DNA of 5,007 bases from an uncultured Parvularculaceae bacterium (GTDB taxonomy: Bacteria > Pseudomonadota > Alphaproteobacteria > Caulobacterales > Parvularculaceae). Location: NCBI GenBank assembly GCA_947259815.1, contig CAMYNO010000235.1, forward strand, positions 1 to 5,007, written 5' to 3'. Under the pieces are notes generated by a model. The model had not been told where the DNA came from and did no database searches. It saw only the letters and a list, made by a program, of their open reading frames with translations. Below, one piece after another: positions 1 through 5,007 of this stretch. Positions within the stretch are counted from its first letter, which is position 1; each line of letters starts with the position of its first letter. A program made the translations under genes and the position numbers.

Positions 1-80
1 ACGACCCGAAGCGAAACTCGTTACGGCTGCTTCCTTCCGGACCTGACCGGGTTGGCGAGAGCTGCGTCCGCCAGCCTTCC
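1..80 (-). ncRNA. ffs: Signal recognition particle RNA, small bacterial (4.5S) type, 3' end cut by window edge
   Basis: This is the RNA of the signal recognition particle, which binds Ffh and targets nascent membrane proteins to the translocon. On the minus strand, positions 48-25 carry the highly conserved apical hairpin GGTCAGGTCCGGAAGGAAGC followed by AGCC. It contains the GGAA tetraloop closed by UCC/GGA and the asymmetric internal loop bound by the Ffh M domain. The flanking arms begin to pair as a long hairpin. The 5' arm (GCTGGCGGACGC, near 75-64) has no partner inside the window, so its complement must lie just beyond position 1. The 5' end near 80 is an estimate from the candidate promoter and the usual length of about 100 nt. 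In alphaproteobacteria this RNA often sits upstream of dnaX, so dnaX may lie to the left; that is inference. Confidence 0.95.
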
Positions 81-84
81 AAGG

Positions 85-115
85 GCTATATCGACGCTCA
101 CGGAACCGATTGCAA
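85..115 (-). promoter_or_regulatory. Candidate promoter for the SRP RNA
   Basis: On the minus strand, TTGCAA (115-110) is followed after 19 bp by TATAGC (90-85). These resemble sigma-70-type -35 and -10 elements, each with 4 of 6 consensus matches. The -10 element would place the transcription start near position 79-80, which agrees with the expected 5' end of the SRP RNA. The spacer is longer than ideal. An alternative -10, GATATA, gives a 17-bp spacer but a poorer match. Confidence 0.4.
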
Positions 116-225
116 GACCGTGATCGGCCGACAGCACTTCGTGATGCGACCCGGCGCGGGCTATCATGTACTAGCCTGCGCACCATCAATTGCGGGCGAC
201 GCGGCGTCTTCTACCGCGCTAAATC

Positions 226-232
226 AAGGAGG
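226..232 (+). promoter_or_regulatory. Strong Shine-Dalgarno that fixes the DoxX-like start
   Basis: AAGGAGG, a near-perfect anti-16S match, lies 9 nt before the ATG at 242. It decides between this ATG and the upstream in-frame TTG at 110, and it suggests efficient translation of the membrane protein. Confidence 0.85.
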
Positions 233-241
233 AAACTCACC

Positions 242-718
242 ATGTCAGTTCTGACACGCATCATCATCTGGGGCGGCGGGTTGTTTATTTCAGGAATTTT
301 CCTGCATTCGCTTCAATTCAAATTCACGGGCCACCCGACGCCTGAGCACATTTTCACGACCCTGCGCGACTGGTCCGGCATCGGCCTGTTCTTTCCGGCG
401 GGCCCGTGGATTATCGGTCTCGGCGAACTTGCCGCCTCCATTCTACTCATCATCCTGCCGGTGATTTTTGTTGTGACCCGTAAGACAAGTCTGATCGGGC
501 CGTCTCAATTTCTGGGCGCGCTTGCCGCGTTCGGCATCATGTCCGGCGCAATCACGTTTCACCTGTTCACGCCGCTTGGGATTGAAACACCCGTGGAATG
601 GGCCAATGGCGAGCCGACAGCACATTCCGGCGCTCTGTTTTATTCCGCCTGCGTCACCTGGGTATTCGCGGTCCTCATCATGATATTGAGGAAAGACAGC
701 GTTTTGCGCCGAGGATGA
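242..718 (+). CDS. DoxX-like small integral membrane protein
   Basis: A 158-residue protein that is mostly hydrophobic, with four predicted membrane helices at about residues 5-24, 55-78, 88-110 and 129-149. The pattern fits the broad DoxX/DoxX-like superfamily of small four-helix inner-membrane proteins: a first helix followed by a KFTG-type loop, then the GLGELAAS segment in helix 2 and SGAITFHL in helix 3. Members have been linked to quinone or redox-stress functions, but most are uncharacterised, so no precise role can be given. The start is the ATG at 242, supported by a strong Shine-Dalgarno. The gene ends 36 bp before the nudC ATG on the same strand, so the two may be co-transcribed. 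The C-terminus is short and basic (LRKDSVLRRG), consistent with a cytoplasmic end. Family assignment is by remembered motif pattern only; length and helix count fit. Confidence 0.82.
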   Translation: MSVLTRIIIWGGGLFISGIFLHSLQFKFTGHPTPEHIFTTLRDWSGIGLFFPAGPWIIGLGELAASILLIILPVIFVVTRKTSLIGPSQFLGALAAFGIMSGAITFHLFTPLGIETPVEWANGEPTAHSGALFYSACVTWVFAVLIMILRKDSVLRRG

Positions 719-754
719 TTGCGGTCGATACGGGCGGCGCGCTACCAAAGCGCC

Positions 755-1666
755 ATGCCTGCCTTTGAAAATCCCAACTGGTTCGCCAACTCGCCGATTG
801 CACGGCTCAACAATGAAAAAGCGCTCGACGAGGAAGTCGCCGAACGCCTAGGCGATCCTACGAGCCTTTTGATCCCTCTGTGGCGCGGCGACCCGCTAGT
901 CACAGGCGGCGCGGCGGGATTTTTGTCGGCGGCGGCGCGCTCGGAATTCCCGGCGGATTGCCCTATTGTGTTGCTTGGCGAGCGCGGCGGCGTTTCAATA
1001 TTCGCGATCGACATTTCCGACGCCGCCGCATCGGCGGAGACTGCGCCTTTTGCCGATATTGGGGCGTATATCCCGATCCGCGAGGCCGCAGGCGTCATCT
1101 CAAAAGATGACCTTGCCACCGTCGGTCACGGGCGATGGCTTTTTGAATGGCACCGCAAACACCGGTTCTGCGCCAATTGCGGCGCGCAGACCAACATCCG
1201 CAATGGCGGCGCAAAGCGTCGTTGCGACACATGCGAAACCGAGCATTTCCCGCGCACCGACCCCGTCGCGATTGTCGTCGCCATCCATGAGGGCGCATGC
1301 CTGCTTGGTCGCGGCCCGCATTTTCCGCCGGGCTTCCTGTCGGCCCTTGCCGGTTTTATCGAGGCGGCCGAAACCCCGGAAGAAGCCGCGAAACGCGAAT
1401 TGTTTGAAGAGGCCGGCGTTACGCTGACAAACATACGTTATCAATTCTCGCAGCCATGGCCGTTTCCCTCATCAATGATGATGGGGTTTCTCGCGGAAAC
1501 GACATCCCGCGACCTTACTCTTGATAAAGACGAAATTGTCGAAGCGCGCTGGATCGACAAGGCCGATATTCGCGCCGCCATCGCCGGCGAGGAACGCGAC
1601 TTCCGACTGCCGCCAAACTTCACCATTGCCCGGCAATTGCTGGAGCGTTGGGTCAGCCAATCATAA
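755..1666 (+). CDS. nudC: NADH pyrophosphatase / NAD-RNA decapping hydrolase NudC
   Basis: A Nudix hydrolase of 303 residues. The NudC family cleaves NAD(H) to NMN(H) and AMP and removes NAD caps from RNA in the cytoplasm. A variable N-terminal domain (about 1-130) is followed by a four-cysteine zinc ribbon (Cys139, Cys142, Cys157, Cys160). Next comes a complete Nudix box at 200-222 (Gly200, then the REL-x-EE-x-G core), which holds the metal-binding glutamates. The NudC-specific SQPWPFP signature at 232-238 separates it from other Nudix enzymes. It is longer than the E. coli protein (257 residues) because of its larger N-terminal part. I chose the ATG at 755. A TTG at 719, directly after the upstream stop, would add 12 residues, and neither start has a well-placed Shine-Dalgarno. 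The 3' end overlaps the convergent crotonase gene by 6 bp. Confidence 0.96.
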   Translation: MPAFENPNWFANSPIARLNNEKALDEEVAERLGDPTSLLIPLWRGDPLVTGGAAGFLSAAARSEFPADCPIVLLGERGGVSIFAIDISDAAASAETAPFADIGAYIPIREAAGVISKDDLATVGHGRWLFEWHRKHRFCANCGAQTNIRNGGAKRRCDTCETEHFPRTDPVAIVVAIHEGACLLGRGPHFPPGFLSALAGFIEAAETPEEAAKRELFEEAGVTLTNIRYQFSQPWPFPSSMMMGFLAETTSRDLTLDKDEIVEARWIDKADIRAAIAGEERDFRLPPNFTIARQLLERWVSQS

Positions 1667-2317
1667 TGCGTCGATTTCAAGTATGATCGGGGCGTTGAAC
1701 GCCGCCTTATGCGCCGCAAAAGTTTGAGCGGGCAACGCCGCCAGCGACCGCGCTTTGGTTACTGCGCAATCTATGACATCGCCGGGCGCCGCCAGCTCGT
1801 CATAATATCCGGCGTCACAGGCGCCTGCCGGATCGAATATCTCCGCACAGAGAATGGACCGCTTCAGGTAGTTCGGGTGCAGGCGCGCTTGCGCGGCGGC
1901 GAATAACCCGGCGGGCAGGGTAACGCCATTCGCCGTTGCATTTACGCCAACGCGAAACGCCCCGCGCGCGCCGATACGATAATCAAACGCCGTCAACATC
2001 AGCGCGCCCAACGCCATCGCGTGCCCCGTGGACGCGGCCACGACCGGAATCTCCGCCGCAAGCAGCGCGCGCATGAAGGCGTTCGTGCGGGTGAGAAGTT
2101 TTTTAGCGTCCGCAGGCGCGCCGGCGCGCAATAATTTCAAATCGAGCCCGGCGGAGAAAACCCCGTCCCGTCCGGCCACAATGATCGCGTTCGCGTCGCG
2201 CACCGCCGTTTCAAAAGCCGATAAAAACGCATCCATGAGAGCGAAACTAAAAGCGTTCACCTTGCCGTCATCCATACGGATGACAGCAATGCCGTCAGCA
2301 ATCTCTGTGCGGATCAA
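1661..2317 (-). CDS. Crotonase / enoyl-CoA hydratase-isomerase family protein
   Basis: A 218-residue protein with a crotonase fold, the family that acts on acyl-CoA thioesters using an oxyanion hole. The N-terminus (IADGIAVIRMDDGKVNAFS) and FSAGLDLK at 54-61 match the CoA-binding/first oxyanion segment. The GHAMALGA stretch at 98-105 followed by FDYRIG matches the second. It resembles the short proteobacterial crotonase/enoyl-CoA hydratase subgroup whose second segment reads GHAIAKGA. As I recall that subgroup, a Glu follows an Asn at the place where this protein has NATANG (126-131), so a usual catalytic acid appears replaced by Ala127. Substrate and activity cannot be assigned. The start is a TTG overlapping the pheA stop (TTGA), implying translational coupling. 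The next in-frame ATG (residue 15) would remove the conserved first strand. Confidence 0.9.
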   Translation of the reverse strand: MIRTEIADGIAVIRMDDGKVNAFSFALMDAFLSAFETAVRDANAIIVAGRDGVFSAGLDLKLLRAGAPADAKKLLTRTNAFMRALLAAEIPVVAASTGHAMALGALMLTAFDYRIGARGAFRVGVNATANGVTLPAGLFAAAQARLHPNYLKRSILCAEIFDPAGACDAGYYDELAAPGDVIDCAVTKARSLAALPAQTFAAHKAAFNAPIILEIDAL

Positions 2318-3168
2318 CGCCGGTTCGGCGCAGCCGGATAGACGCCGAGAATCTTCAGGGAGGTTGAGAAAAAGCCCAGCTCTTCAAGGGCAAGCCTTAC
2401 CGATGTGTGCGAGGGATGTCCTTCAACATCGGCATAGAACATTGTTGCGGTAAAGGCGCCGTCGAGCTGATAGCTCTCCAGCTTCGTCATATTGACCCCG
2501 TTGGTGGCAAAGCCGCCAAGGGCTTTATAGAGCGCCGCCGGGATATTGCGTACCTGAAAGACAAAACTGGTGACGACCGGCCCGCTATCCGCATCCGCAT
2601 CGTCTGGCTCCGCCGCCATCTCAAGAAAGCGCGTCGTGTTATGGCCGGCGTCCTCAATATTGCGCTTAAGGATCGTCAGCCCATAGATTTCAGCGGCGAT
2701 CTCGGAGGCGATGACCCCTTCATCATCGCCGCCTGCTTCGGCAAGGCGCTTGGCCGCACCGGCAGTGTCGCCGGCCATCTCGGCTTTCAGACCCTGGCTG
2801 CGCAAAAATCCGCGCACCTGCCCTAACGCCATGGCGTGACTGCGCACGATCTTTACATCTTCCAGCGCCACGCCCGGCCGGACCATCAAATGATGCTCAA
2901 TGGGCAGGAAAAATTCCGCAACGATGTGAAGGCCCGCCTGTGGCAACAGATGGTGGATGTCCGCGACCCGGCCGGCGAGGGAATTTTCAATCGGCAGCAT
3001 GGCCCGCACCGCCGCGCCGGATGTCACCGCCTCAAAGGCGTCCTCAAATGTCGCGCAGGCAAGTGGCTCATAACCCGGCGCAAACCGTCGGCAAGCCACT
3101 TCAGAAAACGCCCCCGGCTCTCCCTGAAAGGCAATTCGCGCTTTGCTGTTGTTTGGATCATCCGTCAT
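2314..3168 (-). CDS. pheA: Prephenate dehydratase (monofunctional PheA)
   Basis: Converts prephenate to phenylpyruvate with loss of water and CO2, the committed step to phenylalanine, in the cytoplasm. The 284-residue protein lacks a chorismate mutase domain. It begins with the IAFQGEPGAFSE motif (12-23), continues through LPIENSLAG (58-66), and carries the catalytic TRF motif at Thr179-Arg180-Phe181. A C-terminal ACT domain (about 200-280) should bind phenylalanine for feedback inhibition. In that domain the usual ESRP motif reads ESYQ (231-234), a variant I associate with alphaproteobacterial forms. The ATG at 3168 is the only good start; an AGGAT lies a rather long 13 nt upstream (3182-3186). 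The stop overlaps the TTG of the downstream crotonase gene. Divergent from the cytochrome c gene across 213 bp. Confidence 0.97.
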   Translation of the reverse strand: MTDDPNNSKARIAFQGEPGAFSEVACRRFAPGYEPLACATFEDAFEAVTSGAAVRAMLPIENSLAGRVADIHHLLPQAGLHIVAEFFLPIEHHLMVRPGVALEDVKIVRSHAMALGQVRGFLRSQGLKAEMAGDTAGAAKRLAEAGGDDEGVIASEIAAEIYGLTILKRNIEDAGHNTTRFLEMAAEPDDADADSGPVVTSFVFQVRNIPAALYKALGGFATNGVNMTKLESYQLDGAFTATMFYADVEGHPSHTSVRLALEELGFFSTSLKILGVYPAAPNRR

Positions 3169-3200
3169 TGGCAGCGTTCTTATCCTGTTAAAGGCAGCGG

Positions 3201-3229
3201 CTTATGCCGAATTCACCGTGCAAAAACAA
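3201..3229 (-). promoter_or_regulatory. Candidate promoter for pheA and the crotonase gene
   Basis: On the minus strand TTGTTT (3229-3224) precedes CATAAG (3206-3201) with a 17-bp spacer, giving 3 and 4 matches to the sigma-70 consensus. A second -35-like TTGCAC sits immediately downstream at 3223-3218. Start-site distance to the pheA ATG would be about 25-30 nt. No attenuator-like leader peptide or terminator hairpin is visible in that short leader. Confidence 0.28.
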
Positions 3230-3285
3230 TTCCAGCCTTGGGGGCGCCGCGCGAAAAGGCCGCGCTTGCGCGACTTCCCGCCTGA

Positions 3286-3314
3286 TTGCCCTTCCGGCCC
3301 ACGCCCGCTAGATA
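3286..3314 (+). promoter_or_regulatory. Candidate housekeeping promoter for the cytochrome c gene
   Basis: TTGCCC (3286-3291) is followed by GCTAGATA (3307-3314). The second element matches 7 of 8 positions of the GCTANAWC -10 consensus described for Caulobacter housekeeping promoters. The 7-mer -35 would be separated by 14 bp, within the range for that class. The -35 is weaker, matching mainly in TTG. A start near 3320 would leave a leader of about 60 nt. Confidence 0.4.
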
Positions 3315-3367
3315 CCGGCAAAATCCCTACCCGTCGGGACTTCCACCCGGCCAAGCATGTCCAGATC

Positions 3368-3373
3368 TAGAGG
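3368..3373 (+). promoter_or_regulatory. Shine-Dalgarno that fixes the cytochrome c start
   Basis: TAGAGG lies 8 nt before the ATG at 3382. It supports this start over the in-frame alternative at 3286, which would place 32 proline- and arginine-rich residues before the membrane anchor. Confidence 0.65.
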
Positions 3374-3381
3374 CTAGAGCC

Positions 3382-4086
3382 ATGGCAGACCAGAAACCGG
3401 GCGGCGAACAAGGCGACCCGCTTTTTTTCAACAAAATTGCCGCTGCAGCTATTGCAGCCCTGCTTTTGGTGTTCGGCTTGCCGCAACTCGCCAGCGCCTT
3501 GTTCGGCGGCGGCCATCATGGCGGCGACCACGAGGAACTGCACCTCGCCTATTGCTGTGTGGAACTGGAAACATCGGCCCATGGCGGCGAGGACGAAAAG
3601 CCGGCATTCGATCTGGGCGCGAGCCTCGCGGCGGCGGACCCGGCAGCCGGCAAGCGCCGCTCGGCGATCTGCGCCTCATGCCACAGCTTTGCACAGGGCG
3701 GGCCTAACGGCACCGGGCCAAATCTGTGGAACATCGTCGGACGCGACGTGGCGGGTGTTTCGGGCTTTGGCTATACGAGCGCATTGGAAGCGGCTGGCGG
3801 TCAGTGGACCTATGAACGCCTCGACGCTTATCTGAAGAATTCGCAGGAATATATTCCGGGCACCGCGATGGTTCAGCGCTTCCCGCAGGATGATCGCCGC
3901 GTTCAGATTCTCGCCTATCTCAGCACCCTCTCGGACAATCCGGTTCCTTTCCCGGCTCCAGCCGTCGTCGAGGCTGAAGAGGTATCCGAGGACGCTCACG
4001 GTTTGCTGGAAGAGGCGGCCGAAACGGGCGCCGACGCTGCGAACGATGTCGTTGAGGCTGTCGAAGGCGCAATCGACGGCGAATAA
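3382..4086 (+). CDS. cycM: Membrane-anchored class I cytochrome c, CycM (c552) type
   Basis: A 234-residue electron-transfer protein with one c-type heme, expected to face the periplasm and carry electrons to a terminal oxidase, as known for CycM of rhizobia. An uncleaved anchor (about residues 16-41, NKIAAAAIAALLLVFGLPQL) follows a short cytoplasmic N-terminus. The heme site is CASCH (Cys97, Cys100, His101), followed by the NGTGPNLWNIVGR loop typical of mitochondrial-like cytochromes. Met163 in IPGTAMVQRF is the likely sixth ligand. Two odd parts flank the heme domain. The linker carries clustered histidines and a Cys58-Cys59 pair (45-67). The tail (about 192-234) has 14 acidic and no Lys/Arg residues. 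Divergent from pheA, as in other alphaproteobacteria. The heme protein identity is certain; the exact CycM orthology is inferred from anchor, domain and neighbourhood. Confidence 0.93.
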   Translation: MADQKPGGEQGDPLFFNKIAAAAIAALLLVFGLPQLASALFGGGHHGGDHEELHLAYCCVELETSAHGGEDEKPAFDLGASLAAADPAAGKRRSAICASCHSFAQGGPNGTGPNLWNIVGRDVAGVSGFGYTSALEAAGGQWTYERLDAYLKNSQEYIPGTAMVQRFPQDDRRVQILAYLSTLSDNPVPFPAPAVVEAEEVSEDAHGLLEEAAETGADAANDVVEAVEGAIDGE

Positions 4087-4111
4087 TTCCGCCCCGGCCG
4101 CACACAGCCCT

Positions 4112-4540
4112 TTAAAAAATGCCGAAGCGTTTCTTACGCGTGCGTTTTAGCGCCTTGCGTCCTTCTGCCGAAGTCAGGAATTGCTGATAGTCGAGTTCCG
4201 AGCGCTCAACCCGCATGGCCGTCGACAATAAGCCCACATTCAGATCGTCCTTGCCCCAGGCTTTTTCGTCCGGGGCGTATTCATCGCGGGCGGCGGCGAG
4301 CGGCTCACTGTCGCGCTTTTTCCTGCCGCCAAATTTCTTTTCTTTGCCTTTAAGGTCTGCACGCAGCGCAGCAAAAGCGCGCTCGGCCGGGCTCTCATAC
4401 CCTTCCGGCAGCAATTGGCGATCAAGGGCGTCATAGTCGGCGCGATGGGGGACAATAATATTGTCGATCCCCTTGCCGGTGAGCCTGCGCTCGGTTTGCG
4501 CGGCGAAAGCGGACCAGATTTCCTTTAAACGTTCCGTCAT
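4112..4540 (-). CDS. Hypothetical protein, highly charged, downstream member of a gene pair
   Basis: A 142-residue protein I do not recognise. It has no signal peptide, membrane helix or cysteine. It is strongly charged, with lysine/arginine clusters at about 64-76 (KGKEKKFGGRKKR) and 128-138 (RKALKRTRKKR), and with an acidic stretch around 85-99. The N-terminal third looks amphipathic and helical. The basic tail could bind nucleic acid or a partner protein, but that is only a composition argument. The ATG at 4540 lies 3 bp after the stop of the upstream gene. A GGAG stands 9 nt before it, inside the end of that gene, so the two are almost certainly co-transcribed and probably coupled. The gene ends 25 bp from the convergent cytochrome gene, with no clear terminator hairpin between. 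Confidence 0.8.
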   Translation of the reverse strand: MTERLKEIWSAFAAQTERRLTGKGIDNIIVPHRADYDALDRQLLPEGYESPAERAFAALRADLKGKEKKFGGRKKRDSEPLAAARDEYAPDEKAWGKDDLNVGLLSTAMRVERSELDYQQFLTSAEGRKALKRTRKKRFGIF

Positions 4541-4543
4541 GAC

Positions 4544-5007
4544 CTAAAGCTCCGGCTTTTCGCGAGTCCATTCGAGCCCGCCATTGCGCGTAATCACGGC
4601 GACGTCGATCGGGCCGCCCACGGTTTCGATCGAGTTCATCACTTTTTGCTGGAAGGAGTTCAGCTTGATCAGCGAGGCCGCTGTCTCACCCAACTCTTTT
4701 TTCGGCAGGGAATTCACCGCCCGCAGAATCGGACGGGTGTGGACCGCATACTGATAATTATCGATGGATTTGAAAAACTCATGCAACGCATGTTGCAGGT
4801 TATTCTGGCTGTAATCTTTAAAGATCTTGTCGCGCTGCGCATCGGAGAGGTTCGGCGTCCGGCTCACCACATCGGTGACAAGACCCATGGAAAGCTTCAG
4901 GGATTCAGAAAAAACGAACATCCGCAAATGCTGGTCCATGCCGGTCAGGAAGGTCCGGATCATGCGGTCCTGAGCAAATGGCTGAAACACCGGACCTGAA
5001 TCCGCAT
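4544..5007 (-). CDS. Hypothetical protein, probably 5'-truncated by the window edge
   Basis: The frame runs open from the right edge to a TAG at 4544. A GTG at 4990 would give 148 residues and an ATG at 4963 would give 139. However, the codons upstream of the GTG (ADSGP) remain open, and neither start has a convincing Shine-Dalgarno, so the true start is probably outside. The visible part is soluble, mixed alpha/beta and cysteine-free. It starts with a helical region (residues 9-40, counted from the GTG) and ends with a strand-like ETVGGPIDVAVITR (122-135) followed by NGGLEW (136-141). That ending loosely recalls the last strands of proteasome-like Ntn hydrolases, but no catalytic N-terminus is in view, so I assign no function. 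It forms a tight pair with the downstream gene, 3 bp apart. Confidence 0.75.
   Translation of the reverse strand, partial: ADSGPVFQPFAQDRMIRTFLTGMDQHLRMFVFSESLKLSMGLVTDVVSRTPNLSDAQRDKIFKDYSQNNLQHALHEFFKSIDNYQYAVHTRPILRAVNSLPKKELGETAASLIKLNSFQQKVMNSIETVGGPIDVAVITRNGGLEWTREKPEL

Larger units (their letters stand above)
81..241. other. Intergenic region between SRP RNA and DoxX-like gene
   Basis: This 161-bp divergent gap holds the presumed SRP RNA promoter at its left end and a strong ribosome binding site at its right end. A TATCAT at 162-167 on the plus strand could be a -10 element for the DoxX-like gene, but no good -35 partner stands upstream. The reading frame stays open from a TTG at 110 to the gene start, but the 44 residues it would add are arginine-rich and do not look like a membrane-protein N-terminus. 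I treat this stretch as non-coding. Confidence 0.5.
3169..3381. other. Divergent pheA / cytochrome c intergenic region
   Basis: This 213-bp region holds candidate promoters in both directions. Several reading frames are open across it, but none shows a recognisable protein, and the one continuous with the cytochrome gene lacks a plausible N-terminus. Just before the cytochrome start there is a short direct repeat of CTAGAG (3367-3372 and 3374-3379). I saw no strong inverted repeat that would mark an operator. Confidence 0.5.

Noticed and set aside
110..241. N-terminal extension of the DoxX-like protein from a TTG at 110
   Set aside because: The added 44 residues are arginine-rich and unlike a membrane-protein N-terminus, and a strong Shine-Dalgarno sits just before the ATG at 242.
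742..1444. Several minus-strand open frames opposite nudC
   Set aside because: Arginine- and serine-rich translations typical of shadow frames, overlapping a well-supported Nudix gene.
1691..1703. Short inverted repeat GGCGTTGAACGCC as a terminator for nudC
   Set aside because: Stem is very short, has no following T-run, and lies inside the crotonase coding region.
3241..3275. GC-rich repeats of GCGCG/CGCGC upstream of the cytochrome gene as an operator or hairpin
   Set aside because: Pairings are short and interchangeable, as expected from GCGC-rich sequence; no single stable structure stands out.
2407..3285. Two long plus-strand open frames opposite pheA (2407-2826 and 2836-3285)
   Set aside because: They lie antisense to a clearly conserved prephenate dehydratase, show no recognisable domain, and are expected in GC-rich DNA.
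4087..4111. Bidirectional terminator between the cytochrome c gene and the convergent hypothetical gene
   Set aside because: The 25-bp gap contains no stem longer than about 3 bp; the A/T run at 4111-4119 is part of the coding end of the minus-strand gene.
1..5007. Novel defence, mobile or biosynthetic system
   Set aside because: All well-supported genes belong to housekeeping families, with no transposase, integrase, nuclease, toxin or repeat array visible; only the right-edge pair remains unexplained.

Overview
The window looks like ordinary chromosomal DNA from an alphaproteobacterium: moderately high GC, short gaps and mostly core metabolic genes. The lineage rests on the genes and their order: a small-type SRP RNA, an alphaproteobacterial-style PheA, and a membrane-anchored CycM-type cytochrome c divergent from pheA. 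I cannot name a genus. I see no mobile element, phage gene, CRISPR array, tRNA or clear rho-independent terminator.

Layout, left to right. (1) Positions 1-80 hold most of a 4.5S-type SRP RNA on the minus strand; its 3' end is cut by the window edge. (2) After a 161-bp gap, two plus-strand genes follow: a small four-helix DoxX-like membrane protein (242-718) and the NADH pyrophosphatase / RNA-decapping hydrolase NudC (755-1666). (3) Convergent to these are two minus-strand genes, prephenate dehydratase pheA (3168-2314) and then a crotonase-family protein (2317-1661). The pair shares a 4-base stop/start overlap, and the crotonase end overlaps the end of nudC by 6 bp. (4) A 213-bp divergent promoter region (3169-3381) separates pheA from the plus-strand cytochrome c gene (3382-4086). 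(5) Convergent to the cytochrome gene lie two closely spaced minus-strand genes of unknown function. The first (4544 to the right edge) is probably 5'-truncated, and the second is at 4112-4540.

How the genes relate: NudC (NAD(H)/RNA cap turnover), PheA (prephenate to phenylpyruvate) and the cytochrome c (membrane electron transfer) are housekeeping functions that share a neighbourhood rather than one pathway. The crotonase is probably translationally coupled to pheA, but no biochemical link is evident.

I did not find a convincing undescribed multi-gene system. The observations most worth a second look are a crotonase that appears to lack a catalytic glutamate, a cytochrome c with a His-rich/Cys-Cys linker and a strongly acidic tail, and the unrecognised two-gene pair at the right edge.
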